DNA from: Mesotaenium endlicherianum
Lineage: Eukaryota > Streptophyta > Zygnematophyceae > Zygnematales > Mesotaeniaceae
DNA length: 64,000 bases
NCBI GenBank assembly: GCA_009602735.1
Contig: WELA01002708.1
Span: 236,559-300,558 of the forward strand
Reading direction: 5' to 3'
The number at the start of each line of letters is the position of its first letter. The stretch's first letter is position 1. The notes under the pieces are model-generated. The model was not told the origin of the DNA, searched no databases, and saw only the letters and a program-made list of their open reading frames with translations. Shown here in pieces: positions 9,341-18,900 of the stretch. Made by a program: the position numbers and the translations under genes.

Positions 9341-9769
9341 TTAAAGAATTTTTTTGATATAGTTATAAAGCTTGTGTGATCCCGAAGCTGCTACCGGGCA
9401 ACCGGTACTCATTTCTTCTTGTGTAGGAAGATATCTTTCAGCTTTGTAATGCAGTGATTTTTTAAAATTGGCGACAATTGCATCCCCACTTGTTTTGATT
9501 GGGAAAAATGTAAATATGACAATGCCGTTCTGCGTATTACACAATACATGATCGACCCCTTTCTGGCCATACATCCAATTCGTTATTTTATCCGCATCTC
9601 CCTGATCGATTGGCTGTTTAATATCAATCCTAGCCATAATAAGTGTATTATTATCAGGCGGTTTAACCCTGGTTACCAGGTAAATATGTACTAGTAACGT
9701 TCCGAAAGACAAGAATAGCAGTATCAATAATGTGTACTTGAGTACTTTTCTGAAGAGGTTCTTTTTCAT
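9341..9769 (-). CDS. Small membrane-anchored protein of unknown function
   Basis: Starting at the ATG at 9769 the protein has 142 residues. It has one N-terminal membrane segment (about 10-30, YTLLILLFLSFGTLLVHIYL), then a ~110-residue extracytoplasmic domain with 'KPPDNNTLIMARIDIKQPID' and a single cysteine in 'STGCPVA'. The ferredoxin-like beta-alpha pattern ('GVDHVLCNTQNGIVIFTFFP') resembles heavy-metal-associated folds in shape but lacks a CxxC. It lies 18 bases upstream of the globin-like lipoprotein gene, so the two are probably cotranscribed. I do not recognise a family. Confidence 0.65.
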   Translation of the reverse strand: MKKNLFRKVLKYTLLILLFLSFGTLLVHIYLVTRVKPPDNNTLIMARIDIKQPIDQGDADKITNWMYGQKGVDHVLCNTQNGIVIFTFFPIKTSGDAIVANFKKSLHYKAERYLPTQEEMSTGCPVAASGSHKLYNYIKKIL

Positions 9770-9870
9770 AATTGTACATTTATTCAATATTGTGATGGCA
9801 ATATGAAACATGTACGGAAATATTGCAGAAGCAGATTCAGAAAGAAAAAATATTGTTGGAAAGCAGATAA

Positions 9871-9907
9871 AAAAGAAAAGCCCGCCGTCGCTAAAGCTTT
9901 GGCGGGC
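9871..9907 (-). terminator. Terminator following the tRNA remnant
   Basis: GC-rich arms GCCCGCC at 9880-9886 and GGCGGGC at 9901-9907 enclose a 14-nt loop; the minus-strand transcript continues into TTTTCTTTT. It starts 4 nt after the tRNA 3'-end fragment, as expected if this was once the native terminator of a tRNA gene. Confidence 0.75.
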
Positions 9908-9909
9908 GA

Positions 9910-9931
9910 AGTCGGGAAGACAAGATTCGAA
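9910..9931 (-). repeat. Putative att site: direct repeat of the tRNA-Pro 3' end
   Basis: These 22 bases are identical, in the same orientation, to 38779-38800, which covers the T-loop/T-stem 3' part and the acceptor 3' strand of the intact tRNA-Pro. The upstream half of a tRNA is absent here. The geometry (intact tRNA, its 3' end facing the element, duplicated 3' end at the far side followed by a terminator) is that produced by integration at a tRNA 3' end. The repeat is seen directly; the integration history is inferred. Confidence 0.7.
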
Positions 9932-10127
9932 ATTAGTTATAAAATATTATTAACTAGCGACTTGCATAAGCTCAGGCACTGAACTCAAGCCCTGCGTCAC
10001 AGGTAAAAATGTGTTTAAAAGGACTATCGCAAAGGTATCAAACGTTACTCATCAACCACATACTTTTTTATTGTAGACTTCATCCACAGAAAGAACAATA
10101 GAGCCCACTTTTCTTCAGATGATGAAG

Positions 10128-10775
10128 TTAAATATCATTTTCTGTCGCGTAGACCACCAGACCGACTTTACCCTTTACTGCTAATTTTTTTATGAGATTC
10201 TTTCGGTAGTCATGGACGGTTTGCGGACTTATATGCATTTTATCGGCAATCTCCTTATACGTGAATGAGAGGCGTAGCAGTGATAGAAACTTTCTTTCTC
10301 TTTCCGTCAATACCGGAGAAGCCCCCGCGGGCACAAGAACATTATCTTGAATCCCCTGGAATATCTTCTTGGATAGTGCAGCAGGAAGATACACTTCGTT
10401 GTTAAATACCTGGCGGATGGCCAAGATAAGATTCAGGGGGTCTTCATTTTTAGTAATAAAACCTTTAGCGCCGGCCTGAATCATTTTCAATATTGAGGTC
10501 TCGTCTTGATACATCGACAATGCCAGGATTTTAATTTGCGGAAAATGATTAGTGACCCATTGCGCCGTCTCAAAACCATCCTTCCCCTCCCCCATATTGA
10601 TGTCAAGGATCAATACATCCGGTATCTTCCTGTTGGTCAGTTCGCTGACAACCTGGCTTCCGTTATCTGCCTCAAACAAAAGCTGAAAATCATACTCTAA
10701 TCGCAACAAACTGACAACCCCCTTGCGAAGCATCAAATGATCGTCAGCAATTGCGACAGATATTTTTCTTTTCAT
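10128..10775 (-). CDS. LuxR-family two-component response regulator
   Basis: The start is ATG at 10775 (MKRKISVAIADDH), 215 residues. The receiver domain shows the acidic pair in IADDH, a phosphoacceptor Asp in 'VLILDINMG' and the Lys in 'GFITKNE'. The C-terminal LuxR-type HTH has 'LTERERKFLSLL', 'SFTYKEIADKMHISPQTVHDYRKNL'. Its ATG overlaps the last bases of the histidine kinase gene region (kinase stop at 10777-10779), so the two are translationally linked and form a cognate pair. The targets are unknown; the neighbouring giant-protein operon is a candidate (inference). Confidence 0.9.
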   Translation of the reverse strand: MKRKISVAIADDHLMLRKGVVSLLRLEYDFQLLFEADNGSQVVSELTNRKIPDVLILDINMGEGKDGFETAQWVTNHFPQIKILALSMYQDETSILKMIQAGAKGFITKNEDPLNLILAIRQVFNNEVYLPAALSKKIFQGIQDNVLVPAGASPVLTERERKFLSLLRLSFTYKEIADKMHISPQTVHDYRKNLIKKLAVKGKVGLVVYATENDI

Positions 10776-10776
10776 A

Positions 10777-11568
10777 CTATTCGGCAAATGGAATAAAGAT
10801 ACAAATATGGGTACCCTCCGCAACGCTGGACTTTATCTGTATAGACCCTTTAATCAACTCAGCACGCGAATGCAGGCTCCTCAACCCGATGCCATTTTTC
10901 ACGGTCTCCGGCTCAAACCCTTTACCATCATCTTCAATAGTAAGCGTTATCCCACCGGGAACGGATTCGAACAGATAGCTAACCGTCTTGGCTTCTGCAT
11001 GCTTAAGAATATTCTTAATGGCCTCCTGATGCATTCGGAAAAGAACAAGCTGCGTTTCATTCGGCAGGGTGATCGTTTTACCATCAGTATCATCAAAAAA
11101 ATTTGTTTTGATTGCCCCTTTTTTTGACAACCAATCAAGTTCATTTCGTATGGCTTCATCTATTCCAATCTCGCTGATTCGGTCACTGTGGATATTCCTG
11201 GACAGTTCTGACAAATCTTCCATAGCGGAACTGATCAGTCTTTTAGATTCAGCTATAAGAGAAAAGGATTGTTCCGGCGTTTCAGCAAATTGAAATAATG
11301 ACAGATTTACATTTGCCAGTAGAAGAATCTGACTGACATTATCATGTATTTCCATGGAGACATTCTTCAATATCTCTTCCTGGGTTTCTATCTGGGTCTC
11401 AAGCAGTTTTTTTTCATGAATTACTTTAAACCGCTTGATTTCCTCCTCCTGAAGCCTCTTCCCTCTTTGGATCAGTCGTACAACCAGTAGTATAAACCCA
11501 ATTAAAAAAACAGCAACAATAAAAGTGACTACTGCTTGAAGAAGGATTTCGGGATTCTCTTTGGACAT
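10777..11568 (-). CDS. NarL/DesK-type sensor histidine kinase
   Basis: A 263-residue kinase with one N-terminal membrane segment (about residues 10-32) and a coiled-coil-like linker. The HisKA_3 phosphoacceptor region is 'NVSMEIHDNVSQILLLA' (His in EIHDN). The ATPase domain shows 'HQEAIKNILKHA' (N box), 'DDGKGFE' and 'GIGLRSLHSRA'. There is no extracytoplasmic sensor domain. The preceding gene encodes a multi-spanning membrane protein whose end overlaps this start by 40 bases, so that protein may supply sensing. ATG at 11568 is preferred over an ATG two codons upstream. Confidence 0.88.
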   Translation of the reverse strand: MSKENPEILLQAVVTFIVAVFLIGFILLVVRLIQRGKRLQEEEIKRFKVIHEKKLLETQIETQEEILKNVSMEIHDNVSQILLLANVNLSLFQFAETPEQSFSLIAESKRLISSAMEDLSELSRNIHSDRISEIGIDEAIRNELDWLSKKGAIKTNFFDDTDGKTITLPNETQLVLFRMHQEAIKNILKHAEAKTVSYLFESVPGGITLTIEDDGKGFEPETVKNGIGLRSLHSRAELIKGSIQIKSSVAEGTHICIFIPFAE

Positions 11569-12188
11569 AAGCAAGCGATTATCAGGAGTAGATAGTAAAG
11601 ACTGTTTATATTGAGTAATAAGGTATGCATATTCCTTACAATTTCCTTTGAGAAATTGCTCAGACTGTTAAGGACGACAACAACTGAAAGAGATCCGGTA
11701 TAAAAGAAAAGAATCGCAACAGTAACCCAGAAAACAAAATCTTTCGTTAGCGGCTGCAATTCGTCCTTCTCATTTTGAAGGAAATTTTTAACCTTCCACA
11801 AACCCACAAAGATCAGCCAAACAGCAGACAGGGCATAGGAATAGGTGTGAAAAGCTTTATATCCCGTAATAAAAAAAATGTCAGTGATACATATGCCCGC
11901 AACGAAAAAGCCGGAAAACAGAATTGACTTTCTTTGTAGACCTGGTTCAGACGTCACGTAAAAAAAAGAAGTATACAGCGCTAATTCAACTATTGAAAGG
12001 CAATTGATGAATAAAAGATTATTCCAACTATGCCAGACATAATAGGTGCCGACGGCTTCTACAAAGAAAGTAAAACACAACAGCATTGAGATTATTACGC
12101 GCTCAATCCCTCTACGTTGGAAAGTAGTGTAAACAGCAATAATCATTGCAGCTAGTAGGATCCACAGATCAGGGTTAATGGAATGCAT
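11529..12188 (-). CDS. Multi-spanning membrane protein, probable sensor partner
   Basis: From the ATG at 12188, 219 residues with about seven hydrophobic segments, ending in a basic tail (KRIPKSFFKQ). A longer start at 12215 is rejected because those nine codons lie inside the terminator hairpin of the upstream gene. The gene overlaps the histidine kinase by 40 bases. I do not recognise the family; small seven-helix proteins of this type often accompany kinases in Bacteroidota. A sensing or signal-relay role is inferred from context only. Confidence 0.7.
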   Translation of the reverse strand: MHSINPDLWILLAAMIIAVYTTFQRRGIERVIISMLLCFTFFVEAVGTYYVWHSWNNLLFINCLSIVELALYTSFFYVTSEPGLQRKSILFSGFFVAGICITDIFFITGYKAFHTYSYALSAVWLIFVGLWKVKNFLQNEKDELQPLTKDFVFWVTVAILFFYTGSLSVVVVLNSLSNFSKEIVRNMHTLLLNINSLYYLLLIIACLCPKRIPKSFFKQ

Positions 12189-12213
12189 AAAAAGGCCCCG
12201 GTTTTGCCGGGGC
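12189..12213 (-). terminator. Rho-independent terminator
   Basis: Stem arms GCCCCGG at 12195-12201 and CCGGGGC at 12207-12213 with a 5-nt loop, followed on the minus strand by a five-base T run (12193-12189). It terminates the unknown gene at 12240-12743 and lies immediately before the ATG of the membrane protein. Confidence 0.85.
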
Positions 12214-12239
12214 AAAATTACTCAATTTTAGGGCGGAAA

Positions 12240-12743
12240 CTAGATAACTTTAATCCCCTTTTCGTCCTCTAAGATGGTCAGTCCAACTCTTTCCATTTCC
12301 AGCCCGAAAGGGATGCCTTTCGTACCAAGAGGATCGTTTCCGCCACAAAAGGGAGGACAGGCTGTCCCGTAATTGAATGCCAGAATTTCGGCACCACCTT
12401 TATGAGGCACATAGAGGTTTTTATGAAAAAGACCATTTTCAGTCTTTTTCTCTTTTGTAGCTACCAGAACCACAGTTTGCCTTCCCCGCAGCTCAATATC
12501 CCCTTCGAAATCCTCCGGGTAAACACCATAGTAGACCTTAATGCCATCCGCCCCGTGCTCGGACGCTAAACGAAGAAACTGTGTGATTTCTTCAATACCG
12601 AACCAGGTGCTTAAAGAATCAGGCTTCCCCAAAAATTGGGTGTTGGCTACCCATCTTTCTTTTTTGTAACGGCTGATAAGTTGGTCAACATGTTTGGTTC
12701 CGACCAACCGCCCGTTTTTCTGAAGAACTTGTGCTGTTGTCAT
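12240..12743 (-). CDS. Conserved-looking protein of unknown function
   Basis: A 167-residue soluble protein with no signal peptide or membrane segment. Visible features: an N-terminal helical half ('VDQLISRYKKERW'), 'STWFGIEEITQFLRLASEHGADGIKVYYGVYP', a beta-rich middle ('RQTVVLVATKEKK') and a Cys/Gly-rich stretch 'YGTACPPFCGGNDP' that could bind a metal. The last part 'FGLEMERVGLTILEDEKG' looks structured. I do not recognise the family. It has its own terminator and lies between two regulator units within the putative element. Confidence 0.65.
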   Translation of the reverse strand: MTTAQVLQKNGRLVGTKHVDQLISRYKKERWVANTQFLGKPDSLSTWFGIEEITQFLRLASEHGADGIKVYYGVYPEDFEGDIELRGRQTVVLVATKEKKTENGLFHKNLYVPHKGGAEILAFNYGTACPPFCGGNDPLGTKGIPFGLEMERVGLTILEDEKGIKVI

Positions 12744-12930
12744 TGGAATTAGTTTAGGTGAATAATACCACCAAACTATCCGACGTCATTGTAATAATAC
12801 AGTTTCAATAATTTATAAAACAATTAATTACACATGTGTTATATATATAATATAATGTATGCCAAGAATTTCCGATTTTCGTGACAAATATTACCCTGTC
12901 ATTGGAATAAAAAAACAATGCTTCCAGGGA

Positions 12931-12956
12931 TAATAAAATACCCCCATAAATGGGGG
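12931..12956 (-). terminator. Terminator of the second response regulator
   Basis: Arms CCCCCA (12941-12946) and TGGGGG (12951-12956) around a 4-nt loop, followed on the minus strand by TATTTTATTA. It lies about 30 bases past the stop at 12989. Confidence 0.75.
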
Positions 12957-12988
12957 CGCAAATAAAAAATAATCGGGGAGGTTAGATC

Positions 12989-13642
12989 TCAATGATAGAA
13001 TGCGATCATTCCGTTCAGGACTCCGTATAATACCAAAACGGGACGGCTGTTAAGGTCAAGCTTTTGAAACAGGCTGTCCCGGTAATTTTCTACCGTTTTG
13101 AAACTAACCCCCATTTTCTCAGCTATCTCTTTATAGCTCAAGTCGGTACTGGCAAGTTGAATAAATTCAACTTCTTTCTTTGTTAAAATACTCTTGCCGT
13201 AAAATCCTGTCTTTTTATTAGAATGCTCTCGAAATTGGAAATACTCCTTTTTAACAAGGTCGCCAAGGTAAAAACCATATTTATGCACCGACACGATTGC
13301 TTTCTGTATAACGGAAGGATCAGATGACTTATTAATATACCCGCAGGCACCGTTTACAATCATATTGATGATCATATCCTCTTCGCCGTAAAAAGAGAAT
13401 ACGATAATTTTAATATCCGGATATGACAACAACAATTTCTCCATGGTTTGTTGACCGTTCATTACCGGCATTGAAATATCTAAAAGGACAATTTCCGGTA
13501 TACAGGTACCAGATATTTTTTTTAAAAGTTCTGCTCCGTTACTTGCTTCCATTACAATCTGAATTTCATCAGTCGATTCAATCAGCATAGCAATACCCCT
13601 TCTGGTTACCGGATGATCATCTACTAAGGCAATCTTAATCAT
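12989..13642 (-). CDS. Orphan LuxR-family response regulator
   Basis: 217 residues. The receiver domain has 'IALVDDHPVTRRGIA', a phosphoacceptor Asp in 'IVLLDISMPVMNG' and the Lys in 'GYINKSSD'. The LuxR HTH is 'LTKKEVEFIQLASTDLSYKEIAEKMGVSFKTVENYRDSL'. No kinase is adjacent; the nearest is the HK at 10777-11568. It is transcribed away from the giant-protein operon and separated from it by 667 bases, so the intervening region could be an operator for it (inference). Confidence 0.9.
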   Translation of the reverse strand: MIKIALVDDHPVTRRGIAMLIESTDEIQIVMEASNGAELLKKISGTCIPEIVLLDISMPVMNGQQTMEKLLLSYPDIKIIVFSFYGEEDMIINMIVNGACGYINKSSDPSVIQKAIVSVHKYGFYLGDLVKKEYFQFREHSNKKTGFYGKSILTKKEVEFIQLASTDLSYKEIAEKMGVSFKTVENYRDSLFQKLDLNSRPVLVLYGVLNGMIAFYH

Positions 13643-14309
13643 TGAGCAGCATTGGTTTCACTAAACTAAAATTAAGGCTTTTTTATCTTGTTTTATAGGT
13701 CTTTAAAAACGAAGCCTGACTATAAATCTTAATTAAATAACGAGCGCTTTCGGTCGCCACCTTACAACTCAATAATTACAGAGAAAGTTGTAAACGAGCC
13801 GGCTTTTATCTGGGGTGATATTTGATTCCATAAATCATACATTATCATTGATAAATAATGCCATCCAGATGGGTTGCTATTTGCAAACAAATTTGAACAC
13901 GGCACCCATCGATCAAATCAAAAAAGAGTAAATCCAAATTTATCTACGAAACTTAGAGCGGAAACCGAAATGTGTAAAAAAATCCTGTTTCACCCACTCC
14001 AAATAGGGGGTTTTCCCCCTTGTATCAGTCAAAATTTGATTGTATTGTTGTATGGCATCAATCATTGCGAAAGAAAGTATGCAACAGATTGACTTCTAAT
14101 ACAAAGTGTAGTACGCTTAAACTAATTTCTAACCATTAGATCATCGTTTATCGTGCCACTTTGTTCGGCGCTTTTTGTTTTTTGTCTCCATATCAAATTC
14201 TACCCAATGAATAATTCTAAAATAAAAAACTGGCTTCCCGGTGTTTCTGCTCTCATTTGAAGGGAAGCTTATCGTTCCAATCAAAAACCACAAACATAAA
14301 ATTCTATTT
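13643..14309. promoter_or_regulatory. AT-rich region upstream of the giant-protein operon
   Basis: 667 bases between the divergent response regulator gene and the Hint-protein gene. It must contain the promoter of the 23.8-kb operon, but I find no convincing TTG/TAnnTTTG pair. The clearest structure is a GGGGG-TTTT-CCCCC hairpin at 14006-14019. A 72-codon frame at 13874-14092 has no protein-like character. Confidence 0.5.
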
Positions 14310-15986
14310 ATGAAATCTCTGCCAACACTAACACCACAACAAGCTGGTGAGTTACTCGCATTTCAACGTGCTTCGAAACAAAGTGCAACTACTTACCTCA
14401 ACCCTTCAGATCCCACACATCGAAAATTCATTGAAAGTATGCTCAATGCTGCCGGCAGAACACCGGCCAATTACCCATACCTCTATAAAGCACTGAACAC
14501 GGGAGATTCATATAAAGGAGCCCCCGGCGTGGACAATGTACGCATGGTAGATGCAGGGAAAACTGCTGCCGGAAAAGCTACTGCAACCGTTTGGTCACGA
14601 TCATCCAACGATAGCCTGATCAAAGGGGGTAATTTAATGGTATTCGACAGTGATACCGGTGCACTACTGGCGCAGGGAGAGAATACAGCGGTGAAAAGAG
14701 GCTTTCTCGCTTGTCCTGCCAGGAGCGCTACCGCTGCACCGGCCGGAAAAAACCTTTCTCTTCTGTACATGGGGCACACAACAGATGCCAACGGGTCTAC
14801 CCGTTTTTACAGTTATACCAATAAAGTTGCGGTAGCGCAGGATGGCATCAAAGCTAATATTGCTATGCCTGTGATCCAGCATACAGGCAATGTAAACATT
14901 TGGATTGCAGTGGGCAGAGTAGCAGGTTCTCCATTTCCATCCAATACTGACTATATCTTTATAGAACCTTCCGCCAATGAAAATAATCCATATCTCATTG
15001 TTCCTTTTAAAGGTAATGTGGCGCTGAGCGGGCTTATTGACTTGCCCAGCCTTACCATTGCAGATCTCAGCACCAGTATTTTTGTAAACAATGGGCATGG
15101 CTCTACTGTCGAAATCACCAGAGCTACCCAATACACCACAGATGCAAAGATGATTGGTGCTTTTTCAGTGGGTACTCCTGCCAATGTTTTGCAGTGGGAA
15201 TTTCCCTATGATCAAAAGGGTTACCAACAAACAAACTCAATTGTATACAACTCTACTTCGCTGGGCAACGAAATTGATAGTTATTTCTATTTCGCATTTA
15301 ATGGCATCCCATTAAAAGGCGGCGCTACTGCACCTCCATTTTTTGTCTGCAGTAAAAACACACCCGAAGACCCATCTATCAATTGCACGCAGATACCGAA
15401 CCTGTATTTCTGGTGGCATTGCCTGGCCAAAGGCACATTAGTAACGCTGGAAGATGGTAGTAAAAAACCAATTGAAGCCATCAATGAAACCTTCAGGGTA
15501 AAAACCGGTACTAACGGAAGTAGTTTCGCAGTATGCGCTACCGCATTAGGGCGACATAGTTCCGATCCGGCAGCAGGCACCCGCAAAGAGATATTCCGGC
15601 TCACCACCGCTAATGGTAAAAGCATCACTGCTACCGAGAACCACATGGTCTTTATGACGGTGGATAAGTGCAGAAGTATCAGCCATCTTGTTGCGGGTGA
15701 CAAAGTAATGACCGATGAAGGCATGTCTACGGTAAAAAGCATTGAAGCGATTGCTTACAACGATATGTTTTATGCCCTGGCACTGGGCAATGTAAAAGAA
15801 CAAGCTGAAAAAAGTTTTCCGCACAATATGGCAAACTATTATGCCAATGGAATCCTTTGCGGTGATCAGCTGGCAATGCGCCATCATTGCAATGAAGCGC
15901 ACCATGATCTTGAATACATGCTGCCGCGCATCAAACAGGAACTGCATACTGATTATGCATCCGCATTACATCACAAGCGCTTTTAA
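14310..15986 (+). CDS. Hint (hedgehog/intein-type) domain protein, first gene of giant-protein operon
   Basis: From ATG 14310 the protein has 558 residues; an in-frame ATG 23 codons upstream gives an unlikely N-terminus. Residues 1-370 are beta-rich, without signal peptide, and unrecognised. Residues 371 to about 520 form a Hint domain: Cys371 after WWH, 'CLAKGTLVTLEDGSKKPIE' (block A), 'TENHMVF' with His445 (block B TxxH), 'VAGDKVMTDEG', and a final 'YYANGILCGD' where inteins have NG-I-L-V-H-N. The C-terminal His-Asn is replaced by Cys-Gly, so N-terminal thioester chemistry is possible but full splicing is not expected. A His-rich tail (six or more His) follows. Ten bases separate it from the next gene. 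Confidence 0.75.
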   Translation: MKSLPTLTPQQAGELLAFQRASKQSATTYLNPSDPTHRKFIESMLNAAGRTPANYPYLYKALNTGDSYKGAPGVDNVRMVDAGKTAAGKATATVWSRSSNDSLIKGGNLMVFDSDTGALLAQGENTAVKRGFLACPARSATAAPAGKNLSLLYMGHTTDANGSTRFYSYTNKVAVAQDGIKANIAMPVIQHTGNVNIWIAVGRVAGSPFPSNTDYIFIEPSANENNPYLIVPFKGNVALSGLIDLPSLTIADLSTSIFVNNGHGSTVEITRATQYTTDAKMIGAFSVGTPANVLQWEFPYDQKGYQQTNSIVYNSTSLGNEIDSYFYFAFNGIPLKGGATAPPFFVCSKNTPEDPSINCTQIPNLYFWWHCLAKGTLVTLEDGSKKPIEAINETFRVKTGTNGSSFAVCATALGRHSSDPAAGTRKEIFRLTTANGKSITATENHMVFMTVDKCRSISHLVAGDKVMTDEGMSTVKSIEAIAYNDMFYALALGNVKEQAEKSFPHNMANYYANGILCGDQLAMRHHCNEAHHDLEYMLPRIKQELHTDYASALHHKRF

Positions 15987-15996
15987 TACCCTACTC

Positions 15997-18900
15997 ATGG
16001 CCAACAGTCTTATCAAGAACCTGTTTTATGCCAGCCCCTATTCCGTTCCACCTCCCGGCGTAGGTACTACTGGTGTAACATTACAGACAGATCCGGCGCA
16101 ATCGCCCACGCCTGCCGGCGTTACCAACCCCGTGCTGGTGATCCGCTTGCGAATGGCGTCAAGCCCGGTGGTTATTGGCATATCTGCTACATCCGGTCCC
16201 GGTACAAGTGTAAAGACAGCTATCTATCAGCCGTCTTTTCCTTTATCCGCCACCGAGTCTTATATGATCGATATCATCTGGGTGCCGTCGGGCACACCGC
16301 CTGAAAATATCGACTGGAACAGTGCCATCGCATCTGCACCCGTAACAGCAGCCGAAGTGATGGTAGATAGCGCCGCTTTCAATGGCACTACGCTTGATGC
16401 AACGGTAACCTATGGTGCAAGCAGTGTTGCAGTAGGCGCACAGGTAAATGTATTCGCCCTATCAGGCGGTGTATATGTGAATATTGGCAGCGCGCAAACT
16501 CAGGGTAACAGGTTATCTGTACCTGTTACCACCACCGGGTTTACTGCGCCATTCTCTTTCAATGCACAAGCCATTATTCCCACCAGCAATTCGGGAGGCG
16601 GTGCTTTTGCACCGCCTTTCAGCATGGGGCCTCCTACCGTGATCAGCAATTACACCAGCGTACCACAAGCGGCTAAAACAATTGCTGCAGCTGTTTACAA
16701 TGGCAAAAGCCTTTCTCTTTCCTGGAACCTCGATACCGTTGCCGGTTGCGTGAACCCCGATTCCAGCCTCATACAGGTACTTGCCAGCAACCAGGTTGTT
16801 GCCAGTTTTAAAGGAGGCCCTGTTTCTGCCAATATTCCGCTGGATATTTATGGCCAGTCAAACATTACCGTTCAGTTATCTACTGTAGCCAACAATATTG
16901 GCAGTACACCTTTGTCCTTCAGCCTGATCACGCAGGCGCCAACGGTAACTAATGTTGTTGCTGATAAAACAGCGGGAAAAGTAACGGCAAATATTACAAC
17001 GACCCCCACAGGTCTTTCCGCACAGGCTTACCTGATGGATGGAGATATAGTACTTGCCGGTCCTGTTGCACCCACTAGCGGCGTAGTGAGTTTTAGTTAT
17101 AGTACATCAAAGTACAATGTAGAAGGAATGGTTGGGCTAAGCGTTGTTGCCAGCAGTGTATCTGCCGATGGAACAGTAACAGGCCCTGCAAGTAAGCCCG
17201 CCATTTTACTGGCCACCGCACCTATACTGCAATCCGCCCTCCTGCGCATCGATCCCGCAAACAACGCACAATGGAGAGCGGATATTGCCTGGAACCGCCT
17301 GCCTGATAGCGCTGCCAATGTTACTGCTTATACAGTTTCTGTTTTACAGGAAACGACTGTTATAGCTACGCAAACCATTTCCGGCACTACTGCCACACTT
17401 ACGTTTGCCAAAACAGCAATCGACACCACCAAAACACAAACCATACAACTCTTTGCTACCGGAATTACCGGCGGTAATAGCCCTGCACAAACTTTGTATG
17501 CGCTGTTTGCACCGCCATTGCTGGCTTCATTGGTTACAACAAAGGGACAAATCGGTATTACCTGGACCGTACCGGCCACGCTTCCGGCAGCCAATACATT
17601 GCCGGTAAGCTATCGCTCGATCATTGCATCCGGCGCTGCTACTATTTATCGTGGAAACGAAACAACTGCTACACGCAGTGCCATTCAGCTTGCCGCCCTT
17701 TCTATTCCGGATACCGGCAACCTGGTGGCAATGGTAAATATTTCACTTGGACCGGTTACACTTCAGTGTGATCCGTCTATGGCTGCCACCTGTAGCGCCA
17801 GTCCGTTATTGACAGCACCCATTATCAACGCAACTACTGCTGCAGCCACTACCAATATAGCTACACTGAACTGGACCGCTGTTACAGGCGCCAATGCTAT
17901 TGCCTATAATATCAATTTTACAAAAGGCAATCCGCAAACCAATATTCCAACAAACGCTTTTGCATTAACAACAGCGCTTACGCCTGGAGCATTGCTCGGT
18001 TATACTGTAAGGGCAACCGGAACTTCAAACGGTGTTCCGGTTACAGGGCCTCCTTCTAATGAAGCATGGGTGCCAACGAATATGGCCAATGTTTCCACAG
18101 TCCGCTTCACTGGTAGCAATACAACTGTGGAGTGGGAGCAGGTGCCAGATGCTGTATGCTACTGTATATCGGTATACGACAATGCAACGCCTGCCAACCA
18201 AGTGTATACCAATACCACCAGTGCCACCAGCGATTCGTTCACTATTACGGCTGCCTCGGGGAAAGAATACACGGCCTATGTACAACCCATCATGAAAAAT
18301 GGAACAGGTCTTGCCGGAACATCACTTAAACTATTCGCGCCAGCCTTATTCCTGAGCCAGCAGCCTGCTTCCGCCGCCTATCCATACATTTATCCGGCGC
18401 AAAGCATGTCGGTACTCGGTTCTGCAACCACAGGCCCTACGGCACAGGCCATTGTATTGTATTTACCCGAACTGGGTGCTGCATCCGGAGCACTGGGTAC
18501 CACACCGATTGAAGTAGCGCCTTTCAAGATTGAACCTTCAGGAAATACTGCCTTACCCTATAAGCTAACCATTGCAGCAGATCCATTGGCCTGGACATTC
18601 AATACCACGGCTATCCGTGCCGCTCTGCAACAGGCCTATGTCAATTTCCTGAAGAATATTGAAACGCCTCCTGGGGGCACACTTGCCGGCGCCACGCCGT
18701 TTGGTATTTCACTCGTACAGTTGGCCATCGCCTGTTCATTACCACAGACTTTTGCAGAACAACTCTATTACAATTTCGGATTCTCTACAGTTTCCACTGT
18801 GGGGTCGGGTTATGTAGACCTCAGGCCGGGCATGGTGTTGCGGGTAGCTGCAAGCGACTACATTGGCATTGCGCAAAGCGGACTGCCTTCCTGGATCAAC

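Larger units (their letters stand above)
9770..10127. other. Intergenic region with terminator and tRNA 3'-end remnant
   Basis: This 358-base gap holds no gene. It contains a hairpin terminator (9871-9907), the 22-bp tRNA-Pro 3'-end copy (9910-9931) and, beyond it, AT-rich unassigned sequence up to the end of the response regulator gene. No upstream half of a tRNA is present. Confidence 0.7.

Noticed and set aside
9910-9931. A second functional tRNA gene
   Set aside because: Only the 3' T-arm and acceptor strand are present; no D-arm, anticodon arm or 5' acceptor strand is found beyond 9932.
14006-14019. GGGGG-TTTT-CCCCC hairpin as a terminator
   Set aside because: It has no T run in either direction and no gene ends at it; it may still be a regulatory structure.
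13874-14092. 72-codon frame upstream of the Hint gene
   Set aside because: No recognisable motifs, it spans the GGGGG-TTTT-CCCCC hairpin, and its composition looks like intergenic DNA.
14310-15986. A self-splicing intein
   Set aside because: The terminal His-Asn and a following Cys/Ser/Thr nucleophile are absent, no homing endonuclease is inserted, and the host protein is not a conserved enzyme split by it.
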